Assembly (NCBI GenBank): GCA_963921345.3
Contig: CAWUFE020000002.1
Location: 1,178,001-1,242,000 of the forward strand
Length of the DNA stretch: 64,000 nt
Origin: Hoeflea_A sp963921345
GTDB taxonomy: Bacteria > Pseudomonadota > Alphaproteobacteria > Rhizobiales > Rhizobiaceae
Reading direction: 5' to 3'
In this document: in pieces, positions 1 through 8,970 of the stretch
Numbering within the stretch: position 1 is the first letter of the stretch
How the letters are laid out: each line of letters starts with the position of its first letter
Notes under the pieces: generated by a model
Seen by the model: only the letters and a program-made list of their open reading frames with translations
Told to the model about the DNA's origin: nothing
Database searches by the model: none
Translations under genes and position numbers: made by a program

Positions 1-1141
1 GGATGAATTCGGCATGGCCGAGCGCCTCCGATTTGGTCGGTTCCCCGCCAGCCACCCTGATCACCCGGCTGTAGATTTCCTCGCCGACACCGTCCAGCGT
101 CGCCTCCCCGGCGATGATGCGGCCGGCATTGATATCCATGTCTTCGCTCAACCGCTCGTACATGGCCGGGTTGGCGGCAATCTTGATCACCGGGGCCAGT
201 GCCGAACCGACGACCGAACCGCGCCCCGTCACGAACAGTGTCAGATGAGCGCCGGACGCCATCATCTCGACGATCTCGGCATTGTCGGAAATGTTGGGAA
301 AGCCGAAGCGTACCTCGCCGTCCGGCACCACATCCATCAGGTAGAGACCGCCCCGCGGCGGTCGGTCGCCGGGCTTGATCAGCCCGTAAATGGATGAGCT
401 GCCGGACTTGGCATAGGCGCCCATCGATTTTTCCTCGATGGTCGACAGCCCGCCATCGGCATTGCCGGCGGCGAAGCTGCCGTAGCCGAGTTCGGCGTAG
501 TAGCGGGCCGCCTTGGCGACCGATGCCCTGAGTTCTTCCGCAAGCTCCGGTGTCGCGGCGCGATCGGCCATGATCTCCTCGCAGCCGATCAGTTCACCGG
601 TTTCCTCGAAGATGCAGGTGGCGCCTTCCGCCACCAGGCGGTCGAAGGCGCGTCCAACGGCCGGATTGCCGGAGATGCCACTGGTTCCGTCGGAGCCGCC
701 GCAGATGGTGCCGACGACGAGGTCGGACACGGCCATCGGCACTTTCGGCGTTCCACTCAACAGCAGCAGGACTTTCCGGATCCAGTCGCGCCCCGTTTCG
801 ATGGATGAGCGTGTGCCGCCTTCCCTCTGAATAAAAATGGTTTTCACAGGCCGACCACTGTTTGCAACCAGCTCTTCCAGTCGGTAGCGGTTGAAGCTCT
901 CGCAGCCGAGCGAAACAAGCAGTACAGCGCCGACATTCGGATGGGTGCACAGGTTCTCCATCATCCGCTGTGCATAGTCGTTGGGAAAGCACCCCGGAAA
1001 GCCGATCACATGGGCGTCGTCGCGGAACGGATAGGCAATTTCCCGGGCCACGTGGTGGGCGCATTCCACCAGATAGGCAACCGCGATGGTGTTGCGGATG
1101 CCCTTGCGGCCATCATCGCGCAGATAGCCCTCAAGCGTCAT
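1..1141 (-). CDS. UxaA-type altronate/galactarate dehydratase, large (C-terminal) subunit, partial
   Basis: The reading frame is open from ATG at 1141 to the left edge (380 codons), so the 3' end is missing. The family dehydrates sugar acids such as D-altronate to 2-keto-3-deoxy acids with an Fe-type centre in the cytoplasm. Visible features are the start MTLEGYLRDDGRKGIRN, a cysteine-containing segment GFPGCFPND near residue 50, LVSLGCESFNRYRLEEL, and the family hallmark TICGGSDGTSGISGNPAVG around residue 145. The start overlaps the preceding small UxaA-N gene by 11 bp, so the two chains are probably translated together and form one enzyme. It is the last visible gene of a long minus-strand catabolic operon. 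The true substrate cannot be read from sequence; other UxaA-fold enzymes act on galactarate or sulfolactate. Confidence 0.9.
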   Translation of the reverse strand, partial: MTLEGYLRDDGRKGIRNTIAVAYLVECAHHVAREIAYPFRDDAHVIGFPGCFPNDYAQRMMENLCTHPNVGAVLLVSLGCESFNRYRLEELVANSGRPVKTIFIQREGGTRSSIETGRDWIRKVLLLLSGTPKVPMAVSDLVVGTICGGSDGTSGISGNPAVGRAFDRLVAEGATCIFEETGELIGCEEIMADRAATPELAEELRASVAKAARYYAELGYGSFAAGNADGGLSTIEEKSMGAYAKSGSSSIYGLIKPGDRPPRGGLYLMDVVPDGEVRFGFPNISDNAEIVEMMASGAHLTLFVTGRGSVVGSALAPVIKIAANPAMYERLSEDMDINAGRIIAGEATLDGVGEEIYSRVIRVAGGEPTKSEALGHAEFI

Positions 1142-1481
1142 CGGCGTGCTCCCCTCGAGCCGCGTCGAGCGAATGCGACGGCGTGTAATTGCTGCAGATA
1201 TTGTGCAGGTGGACGTGATCTCCGATGCGGATATCGGCGATCGCCGAACCGATGGGGGCGCCGTATTTGACGATACTCTCGCCGTCGGCGATCGCGGCGA
1301 TGGCGATCTTGTGTCCCACTGCCACGTGGATGGGAACTTCCACCACCACCCCACTCACCAGGATTGCTTCGCCGCCGGACAAAGCCCGTAGCACCACGGC
1401 AACATTGTCGTCCGGCGAGAGCACGAGAAGCCGTTTGTCGGTTTGCGGGCCCACCATGGAACTTTGCATTCGTTGCGTCAT
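1131..1481 (-). CDS. UxaA-type dehydratase, small SAF-domain subunit
   Basis: A 116-residue protein matching the N-terminal SAF-like domain of altronate dehydratase. It contains HVAVGHKIAIAAIADGESIVKYGAPIG and then IRIGDHVHLHNI, the usual family pattern, where histidines of this domain sit near the active-site metal. In E. coli UxaA the two parts are one chain; here they are separate genes overlapping by 11 bp. The start at 1481 follows the sequence GAGGAAGC, and the gene begins 6 bp after the stop of the upstream enolase-superfamily gene. Its role is to complete the dehydratase encoded downstream. Confidence 0.88.
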   Translation of the reverse strand: MTQRMQSSMVGPQTDKRLLVLSPDDNVAVVLRALSGGEAILVSGVVVEVPIHVAVGHKIAIAAIADGESIVKYGAPIGSAIADIRIGDHVHLHNICSNYTPSHSLDAARGEHADDA

Positions 1482-1487
1482 GCTTCC

Positions 1488-2600
1488 TCACAGCGTGGCG
1501 ATCGTCGCCTCGTCGATCAGATCCCAATCGAGATCGATGCCGAGGCCGGGTGTTTCCGGCATACGGGCAATCCCCTGCTCTATCGGCAGCGGCGCTTTGA
1601 GGCCGAAGTCAAGATGGCTCGTCGGCCACAGCAATTCCATGTAGGACGAGTTGCCGACGGCGCCGTTGAGGTGGAGGTTGACCAGCTCCAGGGGATGAAA
1701 GATCGTCGTGTGCAATTCGCATTTCATGTGGAAGGCCTCGGCGAGCCGCGCGGTCTTGAGCGCACCGGTGATTCCACCGGTCCAGGACACATCGGCCCGG
1801 ACCGCATCCACTGCCCGGGTGGCGATGCACTCGGCCACGCTGTAGGGGTGCTTGGCCAGCACCTCCGTGCCGATGACCGGGATATCGAGAATGCGCGTCA
1901 GTTCCCGAAGCGCCGCAAAATTCTCGTCCGGCAACGGCTCCTCGAGCCACAGATAGTCGAGTTTCTCCAGTTCACGCCCGAACCGCACGGCCTCCTCGAA
2001 CGAATAGGCGGCGACCGGGTCGGCCATCAGCGCGAACTCCTGACCGACGGCCTCTCGGACTGCCCGGTGGATGGCGATATCCTCGTCGAAATCGCGTCCC
2101 GGCGGATGGGTCTTGTAGGCCCTGAAACCGTAATCGCGCACGGCGACTGCCTCTGCCGCATAGGCGTCGACGTCCGGAAGGACCATGGACGATGCGTAGA
2201 CCGGCACTTCACTGCGCGCGCCGCCGATATAGCGCCATAGCGGCTGCCCGGCACCTTCCGCGCCAAGGATCCAGAGGCAGCAATCGACCGGACCGTAGAG
2301 ATAGATCGGCAGGTGGTGCCACCAGCGGTCGGCGACCCGCCAGTCCTGCCAGGCGGCCTCCCGGTCGAGCGCGTTGCGGCCGAGGAAGAACGGCCGCAGC
2401 GAGGCGGCGGCCAGATGCCCCGCCCCCATGGCCGAGCGGCCGGCAAAACCGAACATCGACGCCGACCGGCCGACCTCCGTGTGCAGCGTAAACACCAGGA
2501 ACTCGAGCCCGTCCTGGGCGATGCCGTCACGCATCGCCTCGGCTGCGATCGCTGCCCGGTCGAGGCGGCAGCAGCGGATGTCGAGCCCGGTGATGCGCAT
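1488..2600 (-). CDS. Mandelate racemase/muconate lactonizing enzyme family protein (enolase superfamily)
   Basis: A 370-residue enolase-superfamily enzyme, normal length for the family, which abstracts the proton alpha to a carboxylate and most often dehydrates or epimerises acid sugars. The barrel residues are recognisable: K-x-H in RAYKTHPPG (about residue 163) in place of the usual K-x-K, then metal ligands in LMADPVAAY, WLEEPLPDE and GTEVLAKH, then D in RADVSWTGGIT and H in ELHTTIFHP. The K-x-H variant separates it from the other two family members in this window. The start codon overlaps the stop of the RraA-like gene by one base. Context (RraA aldolase, UxaA dehydratase, sugar importer) suggests a sugar-acid dehydratase; the exact acid is unknown. 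Confidence 0.9.
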   Translation of the reverse strand: MRITGLDIRCCRLDRAAIAAEAMRDGIAQDGLEFLVFTLHTEVGRSASMFGFAGRSAMGAGHLAAASLRPFFLGRNALDREAAWQDWRVADRWWHHLPIYLYGPVDCCLWILGAEGAGQPLWRYIGGARSEVPVYASSMVLPDVDAYAAEAVAVRDYGFRAYKTHPPGRDFDEDIAIHRAVREAVGQEFALMADPVAAYSFEEAVRFGRELEKLDYLWLEEPLPDENFAALRELTRILDIPVIGTEVLAKHPYSVAECIATRAVDAVRADVSWTGGITGALKTARLAEAFHMKCELHTTIFHPLELVNLHLNGAVGNSSYMELLWPTSHLDFGLKAPLPIEQGIARMPETPGLGIDLDWDLIDEATIATL

Positions 2601-3250
2601 CAGAACTTGCCGTATTTCAGATAGGCTTCCTGCGGGTCGACGCCGTCCAGGATCGCCGCGCGAACCTTGCTTTCCGTCTGCATGGCTTCCGCCGATTGTT
2701 CCAGGATCGCATCCAGATGCTCATGCGGGATGCGCACCATGCCGTCGCTGTCGCCATGCAGCCAGTCGCCGGGGCGGATCAGCACGTCGTCGATCATGAT
2801 GTCGACCTCCGTGCCCGTGGGCAGCCACATGCCGACGATATCCTTCGGCGTGTGGTGGGTGCGCCAGCTGACGAAGCCCAGCTTGCGGATGAAATTGCTG
2901 TCGCGCAGAGCGCCGTCGAGCACGCAGCCGAGGACCTTCTTGCGGTGCAGCGTTTCCGCCGAGAGTTCGCCCATCTGGGCGATCGCGTGGGTGTGCGGCT
3001 GGGCCGTCCAGATGTGCCCGGGCTTGCATTGCGACAGCAGACCGGTCCAGGCGAGCAGGGTTTCATGGGCATCGGCCGCCTCGTCGACGCGACCCTCGAC
3101 AGTGAACACCGGACCGCACAGCGTCCGGTCCGGCTGCAGCGGCTGAATGCGCGGCGGCAGGGTGAAATTGCGCATGTCCATGGCCCGCATGACGTCGTGG
3201 ATGACGCTGGTGTAGCAGGCCCGGAACGGTTCGATGCGCGGATCAATCAT
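2600..3250 (-). CDS. RraA-like / HMG-type aldolase family protein
   Basis: A 216-residue protein of the RraA/4-hydroxy-4-methyl-2-oxoglutarate aldolase family, which are metal-dependent class II pyruvate aldolases or oxaloacetate decarboxylases. The hallmark is GCVLDGALRDSNFIRKLGF (about residues 107-125), with the Arg-Asp pair that binds substrate and metal. GDWLHGDSDGMVRIP near residue 160 is the usual beta-barrel closing segment. It starts inside the 3' end of the rhamnose-mutarotase-like gene (8-bp overlap) and its stop overlaps the next start by one base. In a sugar-acid operon it is a good candidate for cleaving the keto-deoxy acid made by the dehydratases, giving pyruvate. True RraA (RNase E inhibitor) function is unlikely here. 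Confidence 0.85.
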   Translation of the reverse strand: MIDPRIEPFRACYTSVIHDVMRAMDMRNFTLPPRIQPLQPDRTLCGPVFTVEGRVDEAADAHETLLAWTGLLSQCKPGHIWTAQPHTHAIAQMGELSAETLHRKKVLGCVLDGALRDSNFIRKLGFVSWRTHHTPKDIVGMWLPTGTEVDIMIDDVLIRPGDWLHGDSDGMVRIPHEHLDAILEQSAEAMQTESKVRAAILDGVDPQEAYLKYGKF

Positions 3251-3572
3251 GGTGAAACACTTCCTCCATCATGGCCCACCATTCGCCTTCCTTGCGGGTC
3301 TCCAATGGCACCTGGCAGGGCATGCAGACGTCCCACCATTCCTGCGTTTTCGGGTCGGCCGCCATCAGCGCAGCGTCCGCCTCGAAATCCTCGCCGACAT
3401 ATTCCCAGTAGCCGAACAGCAGGTTCTCCGGTTCCTTCAGGAAGATCGAATAGTTGGTTATGTTGCATTCGCTGATCCTGGCGAGAATCTCAGGCCAGAC
3501 CGCGGCATGCAAGCGCTTGTATTCGGCGACCTTGTCGGCCTCCAGGCCGATGAGCATACCCATTCTCTGCAT
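3243..3572 (-). CDS. rhaM: L-rhamnose mutarotase-like protein
   Basis: A 109-residue protein of the RhaM (DUF718) family, which interconverts anomers of L-rhamnose and related deoxy sugars. Family features are a conserved His in YKRLHAAVWPEIL (about residue 22), NITNYSIFL, GYWEYVGEDF and the C-terminal WWDVCMPCQ. A strong Shine-Dalgarno AGGAGG lies 5 bp before the ATG at 3572 and overlaps the TAG stop of the upstream enolase-superfamily gene. Its presence argues that the importer beside it handles a deoxyhexose or related aldose, although RhaM homologues are found with several sugars. Confidence 0.9.
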   Translation of the reverse strand: MQRMGMLIGLEADKVAEYKRLHAAVWPEILARISECNITNYSIFLKEPENLLFGYWEYVGEDFEADAALMAADPKTQEWWDVCMPCQVPLETRKEGEWWAMMEEVFHHD

Positions 3573-3581
3573 CCTAACCTC

Positions 3582-4685
3582 CTATTGGACCATCGTTGTG
3601 TCCTCGGCCCGCGCGCTTATCGCCGGCCAGTCCCATTCGATCCCCAGTCCCGGCGTCGCCGGCGGAACGGCCTTGCCGTCGCGAATGTCGAGCCGCGACG
3701 TGGTGATCGTATCGAGCTGCGGGATGTATTCGAGCATCGGCGCGTTGGGCACGGCGCAGACCAGGCTGACATGCAGCTCCATGAGGAAATGCGGACAGAT
3801 CGAGACGTTGAACGCCTCGGCCATATGCGCGACCTTCAGCCACGGCGTTATGCCGCCGATGCGGGCGACATCCGCCTGAACGACGGAGCAGGCTCCCTGC
3901 TGAAGATAGTCCTTGAACTGGCTGATCGAATAGAGGCTCTCGCCGACGGCGACGGGTACCCGCGAGTGCCGGCTGAGCGCGACATGGGCGCCGATATCGT
4001 CGGCCGGCAGCGGTTCCTCGAACCAGCCGATGGCGAGTTCCGCCAGCATGTCCGCGCGGCGCATCGCCTCCGACACCGAAAAGCACTGGTTGGCGTCCGT
4101 GAGGATCTCATAGGCGTCGCCGACGGCCTCGCGAACGGCGCCCAGACGCACCCGATCCTCGTCAATGGTCGGCTTGCCGATCTTGACCTTGGAGCCGACA
4201 AAACCCCGTTCACGCATGGCGAGCGCGTCTTCGACCAGGCGTTCGGGTGCCAGTTGCAGCCAACCACCTTCGGTCGAATAGAGCGCAACGGAGTCGCGCG
4301 CCCCGCCGGCCATCCGCCATAGCGGCAATCCGGCCCGCCGGCAGCGCAGATCCCAGAGTGCCGTATCGATGGCGGCCAATGCGAGGGAGGTAATGGCGCC
4401 GACGGCGGTGGCATGGGTGGCAAACAGCAGATCGCGCCAGATCGACTCGATTTCCTCAGCTTCACGACCGACCAAACGCGGCGCCAGCGTCGTTCCCAAT
4501 AGGCTCATGATCGCCGGGCCGCCGGTCCCGATCGTGTAGCTGTAGCCGGTACCCACGGCGCCATCGGAGTCGAAAACACGAACGATGGGCGTTTCCTGAC
4601 TGACGAAAGCCTGGATCGCGTCGTACCGTTCGACCTGCGGTTTGAGGTCGACCAGCGTGAGTTCGATGCGCTCGATACGCGCCAT
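3582..4685 (-). CDS. Mandelate racemase/muconate lactonizing enzyme family protein (enolase superfamily)
   Basis: A 367-residue acid-sugar dehydratase/epimerase-type enzyme. All mandelate-racemase-subgroup residues are present: K-x-K in GSKVKIGKP, metal ligands D (LTDANQCF), E (WFEEPLP) and E (AVGESLYS), and the D/H pair (QADVARIGGIT and CPHFLMELH). The N-terminal capping domain has GTGYSYTIGTGG. It resembles the family member at 26882 more closely than the one at 1488, so the two sugar loci of the window carry paralogous enzymes. The start overlaps the ATPase gene stop by one base. The substrate is not determined; fuconate or rhamnonate type acids would fit the neighbouring mutarotase. Confidence 0.9.
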   Translation of the reverse strand: MARIERIELTLVDLKPQVERYDAIQAFVSQETPIVRVFDSDGAVGTGYSYTIGTGGPAIMSLLGTTLAPRLVGREAEEIESIWRDLLFATHATAVGAITSLALAAIDTALWDLRCRRAGLPLWRMAGGARDSVALYSTEGGWLQLAPERLVEDALAMRERGFVGSKVKIGKPTIDEDRVRLGAVREAVGDAYEILTDANQCFSVSEAMRRADMLAELAIGWFEEPLPADDIGAHVALSRHSRVPVAVGESLYSISQFKDYLQQGACSVVQADVARIGGITPWLKVAHMAEAFNVSICPHFLMELHVSLVCAVPNAPMLEYIPQLDTITTSRLDIRDGKAVPPATPGLGIEWDWPAISARAEDTTMVQ

Positions 4686-5779
4686 CAGTTCAGCCTCACG
4701 GATTTCTGGCTGTCAGCATCGAACAGATGCAGTTTCTCCAGCGCGACATTGAACGTCATGCGCTCGCCCTGAGCGACGTCGCGCGGATCGAACATCTTGC
4801 CGAGCACCTCCTTGCCGGCGATCTGGGTGTAGAGGATCGTTTCAGTCCCCAGCAGTTCGGCGAGATCTACCGAAAGGTCCATCGACGCCGTGTGGCCGTT
4901 TTCGGCAATGCCGTGGCCGCGCGGCGTCAGATCGTCCGGGCGCATGCCCATCACGACGCGCTGTCCGGTCGCCATGTTGTTGCGCAGGCGCTCGGGGATC
5001 GGAAGGCCGCGCCCGTCGCCGAAAACAATCTCACCGTCGTCGACGGTCGCTTCGATGAGGTTCATGGGCGGCGAGCCGATGAAGCTAGCGACGAAGGTGT
5101 TGACCGGGTGATTGAACACCTCCATGGGTGTGCCGACCTGTTCGATCCAGCCGTCCTTCATGACGACGATGCGGTCGGCCAGCGTCATTGCCTCGACCTG
5201 GTCGTGGGTCACATAGACCACCGTGGTCTTGACCTTGCGGTGCAGCTTCTTGATCTCCGTGCGCATCTGCACCCGCAGCTTGGCGTCGAGATTGGACAGC
5301 GGCTCGTCGAACAGGAAGGCTTCCGGGTGGCGGACGATCGCCCGGCCCATGGCGACGCGCTGGCGCTGGCCGCCCGAAAGTTCCGCCGGAGTGCGGTCCA
5401 TCAGCTCCTGCAGGCCGAGGATCTCCGCCGCCTCGGCAACACGCTCGTCGATCACCGCGTCGGGCTGCTTGGCGATCTTCAGGCCGAAACCGAGATTTTC
5501 CCGCACGCTCATATGCGGATAGAGCGCATAGTTCTGGAACACCATGGAGATGTTGCGCTTGCGCGGCGGCAGGTCGTTGACCACCTCCGGTCCAATGGAA
5601 ATGGTGCCGCCGGAGATCTCCTCGAGACCGGCGATCATGCGCAATGTCGTCGACTTGCCGCAGCCGGATGGACCGACCAGCACAACGAACTCGTTATGCG
5701 CGATGTCGAGGTCGATGCCGTGCACGACCTCAAGCCGGCCATAGTTCTTGACGACGCTTTCAAGCCTGATGTCAGCCAT
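4685..5779 (-). CDS. Sugar ABC transporter ATP-binding protein (MalK/UgpC type)
   Basis: A 364-residue ATPase that powers the adjacent permease pair from the cytoplasmic face. Motifs in order are Walker A GPSGCGKSTT (about residue 37), signature LSGGQRQRVAMGRA, Walker B AFLFDEPLSNLDAKLR, and H-loop VTHDQVEAMTLADR. The C-terminal part is the OB-like regulatory domain of the carbohydrate (CUT1) group, with MGMRPDDLTPRG. It starts 3 bp after the MalG-type permease gene, completing a standard binding protein, permease, permease, ATPase order. Confidence 0.95.
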   Translation of the reverse strand: MADIRLESVVKNYGRLEVVHGIDLDIAHNEFVVLVGPSGCGKSTTLRMIAGLEEISGGTISIGPEVVNDLPPRKRNISMVFQNYALYPHMSVRENLGFGLKIAKQPDAVIDERVAEAAEILGLQELMDRTPAELSGGQRQRVAMGRAIVRHPEAFLFDEPLSNLDAKLRVQMRTEIKKLHRKVKTTVVYVTHDQVEAMTLADRIVVMKDGWIEQVGTPMEVFNHPVNTFVASFIGSPPMNLIEATVDDGEIVFGDGRGLPIPERLRNNMATGQRVVMGMRPDDLTPRGHGIAENGHTASMDLSVDLAELLGTETILYTQIAGKEVLGKMFDPRDVAQGERMTFNVALEKLHLFDADSQKSVRLN

Positions 5780-5782
5780 GAT

Positions 5783-6640
5783 TTACCCCTTTACGCCGCC
5801 GAAGGTGAGGCCGCTGATCAAGTGTTTCTGAACGATGAAGGTGAGGATGAGCGCCGGGATGATGATGATCACCGCCATCGCCGACATGCCGGCCCAGTCG
5901 ATGGTGAACTGGGCGGTGAAATCCATCAGCCCGACCGGCAGCGTCTTGCTGTCGGTCGACCGGGTCAACTGGCTGGCCAGCGCATATTCGTTCCAGGACG
6001 TCAGGAAAGCGAAAATGCCGGCCGAGGCGATGCCCGGCTTGGCGAGCGGAAACTCGATCCTCCAGAACGCCTGCCAGCGGGTGCAGCCGTCGACCTGCGC
6101 GGCTTCCGACAGTTCCTTCGGGATCTGCCGGAAGAAGCCGTCGATCAGCCAGATGGTGAACGGCACGTTGAGCGCCACATAGACGATGATGAGACCAGGC
6201 CGCGTGTCGATCAGGCCGATGCGGCTCCAGATCATGAAGACCGGCAGCGACAGGGCGATGCCCGGCACGGTGCGCGACAGCATCAGCCCGAGAAACAGGG
6301 TATCCTTGAACTTGAAGCGGAAGCGGGCGAAGGCATAGCCGCCGGACATGCCGATCAGGATGGCGATCGCCGTGCTGGTCAGGGCGATAACAAGCGAATT
6401 GGAGAAATAGGCCGGCACCGGGATCGCCACCTGTTCGGCTCCGAAGCCGAAAATCTGGGCGAAATTGTTGAGGGTCAGTTCCTCCGGAATCCAGATTGCC
6501 GGCTTGGCCAGCACCTCGCGGTTGGGCCGGAACCCGGTGAGCACGACCCACAGGCCCGGCACGCAGATGATCAGCATCAGCAGAAAGGTGAGCACCCAGG
6601 AAACGGCCTTGCCGATGCGCTTTCTTGTGTGTCCGGTCAT
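5783..6640 (-). CDS. Sugar ABC transporter permease (MalG type)
   Basis: A 285-residue inner-membrane permease with about six membrane helices; the first is VSWVLTFLLMLIICVPGLWV. The EAA loop, which docks the ATPase, is visible as LSEAAQVDGCTRWQAFW, followed by FPLAKPGIASAGIFAFLTSW. I chose the ATG at 6640 because it forms an ATGA overlap with the stop of the MalF-type gene and gives a normal-length MalG protein; the frame stays open further upstream only because of high GC. It forms the translocation pore together with the 6640-7623 product. Confidence 0.93.
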   Translation of the reverse strand: MTGHTRKRIGKAVSWVLTFLLMLIICVPGLWVVLTGFRPNREVLAKPAIWIPEELTLNNFAQIFGFGAEQVAIPVPAYFSNSLVIALTSTAIAILIGMSGGYAFARFRFKFKDTLFLGLMLSRTVPGIALSLPVFMIWSRIGLIDTRPGLIIVYVALNVPFTIWLIDGFFRQIPKELSEAAQVDGCTRWQAFWRIEFPLAKPGIASAGIFAFLTSWNEYALASQLTRSTDSKTLPVGLMDFTAQFTIDWAGMSAMAVIIIIPALILTFIVQKHLISGLTFGGVKG

Positions 6641-7623
6641 CAGTCCGCACCCCCCATGTAGCGGCGCGCGGCAATCAGCTTGCGGAAGAAATAGAAGGTG
6701 AAGGCGATCGACAGCAGGATCGACACATAGGCCATGGCGTTGGCCTGCCCCATGCGCGAATTGTCGTATCCGACACGGGCGATCAGCGTCCAGAGAAGTT
6801 CGGTACGGCCGGCCGGACCGCCGCCGGTCATGACGTCGACGATGTCGTAGGCGCGAGCGACGTCGAGCGAGCGGATGGTCATGGCGATGAAGGCGAAAGG
6901 CATCAGGAACGGCAGGGTGATGTGGCGAAAGACCTGCCACGGGTTGCAGCCATCGACCTTGGCGGCTTCCAGCGGATCGCGCGGCATGGCGAACAGCCCG
7001 GCGAGCAGCAGGATGGCGAAAATCGACGTGCTCATCCACACTTCGGCAAAGATGATCGAAAACATCGCCAGATGTTTGTCGACCAGCCAGGGAATGGCGC
7101 CATCGCTGAGGCCCAGCGCCTGCAGGGCATTGTTGAGGATGCCGATATTGTCGTTGAAGATGAACTTGAACTGGTAGCCGACCAGAATCGGCGAAAACAT
7201 CATCGGAAACATCATGATGGTGCGCAGCGTGCGCTGACCCCAGGTGATGCGGTTGATCAGCAGGGCGATGCCGAGGCCGAAGAGAAACTCCAGATTGAGC
7301 GCGATCGTCAGGAACAGCACCGTGCGGCCGAAGGCCACCCAGAAATCGGCATCGGTGAAGATGCGCTCGTAATTGCGGAAGCCGACCCAGTTGTAGAGGC
7401 TGTCCGGCCGGATCAGCCGGTAGCCGGTGAAACTCGTGTAAAGCGAGAAAAGCAGCGGCAGCAGCACGACCAGCAGGATGGTGATAATCGCCGGCGAAAG
7501 CAGCAGCAGCGGCGTGAACCGTTCACGCCGCCATCTGCGTTTGGCCGGCCTTGACGCGGCCGTTGCCGCGTCGGACTGGCGGGCGGCGGAGACCGCCTGC
7601 CAATCGTCTTGAAGTTCGGACAC
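6640..7623 (-). CDS. Sugar ABC transporter permease (MalF type)
   Basis: A 327-residue permease. After a hydrophilic start come helices such as LLLLSPAIITILLVVLLPLL, then the periplasmic stretch YNWVGFRNYERIFTDADFW typical of MalF/UgpA proteins, and the EAA loop PLEAAKVDGCNPWQVFRHITLP. Its start overlaps the binding-protein gene stop at 7623 and its stop overlaps the MalG-type start (ATGA). Tight coupling to both neighbours supports one importer of the CUT1 carbohydrate group. Confidence 0.94.
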   Translation of the reverse strand: MSELQDDWQAVSAARQSDAATAASRPAKRRWRRERFTPLLLLSPAIITILLVVLLPLLFSLYTSFTGYRLIRPDSLYNWVGFRNYERIFTDADFWVAFGRTVLFLTIALNLEFLFGLGIALLINRITWGQRTLRTIMMFPMMFSPILVGYQFKFIFNDNIGILNNALQALGLSDGAIPWLVDKHLAMFSIIFAEVWMSTSIFAILLLAGLFAMPRDPLEAAKVDGCNPWQVFRHITLPFLMPFAFIAMTIRSLDVARAYDIVDVMTGGGPAGRTELLWTLIARVGYDNSRMGQANAMAYVSILLSIAFTFYFFRKLIAARRYMGGAD

Positions 7624-8954
7624 TAGAGGTAACCCGCGTCTTCCATGATTTCACGGGCCGATTCGGCCGCCTCATCGAGCGCTTCCTGCGGCGTCATTTC
7701 GCCGAGGATGGCAGCCTGAAGCCGCGGCCACAGCTCGTTCGACACCTCGATCCACTGCGGAATCAGCGGCGGCGTGAAGGCATCTTCCGCCATCGACTGT
7801 GCGTAGGTCTGGAATACCAGAACCATGAAGTCGTTGCCGGCACCGTCGAATTCACCGATCGCCTCGTCCCAGACCTTGGCGCGGGTCGGCAACAGGCCCT
7901 TGCGCGCCTCGATCATCTGCCGCTCATGCGACGTCAGGAAGCTGACGAACGACGCGGCCGCTTCCTTGTTGTCGCAGCTTTCGGTGATCGAGAACGTGTG
8001 ACTGCCGGACCAGCCCGAACGCTTGCCGCCGGAACCGACCGGTGCGCGAACCAGACCGATGTCGCCGGCCACCTTGGAGTTTGCCGGGTCGTTGAAGAAC
8101 GATGCCCAGCCGGCCCAGTCGAGGTTCAGCGCCACCGTACCGGAGGCGAAGCCGAGACCGGTATCGTCCCACAGATAGTTGAGCACTCCGGCCGGTACGG
8201 CCTTGGCGTCGTAGAGGTCCTTGAACCACTGCACCGCGCGCACGCCGGCTTCGGAATTGAACGTCGGGTTCCAGTTCTCGTCGAACAGCTGGCCACCCTC
8301 GGCAACGAGCAGTTCGTAGAAGCGTCCGGTGATCGCCTCATCCTTGCCGACATATTGGGTGCCGAAAAACTCCGGCGCGTTGGCGAAGAAGATCGCCTGG
8401 TCCTTGAACTGCCCCCAGGTTTGCGGAGGGGCCAGGTCATAGCCGAATTTTTCCTTGAACCGATCCTTGTTGCCCTGATCGGCGAAGAGCGATTTCTTGT
8501 AGTAGAGATTGGAAATATCGGAGTGGCGCGGCAGTTGCACCAGCCGGCCGTCGACGGTCGAGTTGGCAAGCGCCAGTTCCTGGAACTCGGCCAGTGTCGC
8601 GTCCGGGATCACACCGTTGAGGTCGATATAGATCGTGCCGTATTGCGGCGCGAAGCTGGTATGGTTGGAGCCGACGCACCAGTCGAGCGTGCCGGCGGCG
8701 ATGTCCTGCTTGATCTCGCGGTCGAGTTCGAAGTGGTTCTTGCGCGACAGGACATCGACCTTGGCGCCCGTCATCTCTTCCCACTTCTCGATCTCGGCGT
8801 AGAGCGGCTCGTATTGGGCGCCGCCGATCAGCTTGACGCGCAGCGTGTAGCCGTCGAAGTTTCCATAGTCGATGTCCTCGGCGAGCGTCGCGCCGGTCAT
8901 CAGCAGCGGCAGCGCGGTGGCGGCCGCCAGCATTTTCAAGCGTTGGTGTTTCAT
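7623..8954 (-). CDS. Extracellular solute-binding protein of sugar ABC transporter
   Basis: A 443-residue periplasmic binding protein (family 1, maltose-type) delivering substrate to the adjacent permeases. I chose ATG 8954, which follows an excellent AAGGAGGAG site and starts a signal peptide (KHQRLKMLAAATALPLLMTG, cleaved near TLAED). Typical fold elements are GYTLRVKLIGG at the mature N terminus, GTVALNLDWAGWASFF and FSITESCDNKEAAASFVSFL. It lies 16 bp downstream of the CoA-transferase gene, so the importer is co-transcribed with a CoA-thioester enzyme, an uncommon link. Sugar or sugar-acid uptake is inferred from the family and neighbours. Confidence 0.94.
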   Translation of the reverse strand: MKHQRLKMLAAATALPLLMTGATLAEDIDYGNFDGYTLRVKLIGGAQYEPLYAEIEKWEEMTGAKVDVLSRKNHFELDREIKQDIAAGTLDWCVGSNHTSFAPQYGTIYIDLNGVIPDATLAEFQELALANSTVDGRLVQLPRHSDISNLYYKKSLFADQGNKDRFKEKFGYDLAPPQTWGQFKDQAIFFANAPEFFGTQYVGKDEAITGRFYELLVAEGGQLFDENWNPTFNSEAGVRAVQWFKDLYDAKAVPAGVLNYLWDDTGLGFASGTVALNLDWAGWASFFNDPANSKVAGDIGLVRAPVGSGGKRSGWSGSHTFSITESCDNKEAAASFVSFLTSHERQMIEARKGLLPTRAKVWDEAIGEFDGAGNDFMVLVFQTYAQSMAEDAFTPPLIPQWIEVSNELWPRLQAAILGEMTPQEALDEAAESAREIMEDAGYL

Positions 8955-8970
8955 CGTCTCCTCCTTGTGA

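Noticed and set aside
4727..6661. 644-codon plus-strand open frame opposite the ABC ATPase and permease genes
   Set aside because: It is antisense to genes with clear motifs, is rich in His/Arg/Asp-type high-GC composition, and matches no family.
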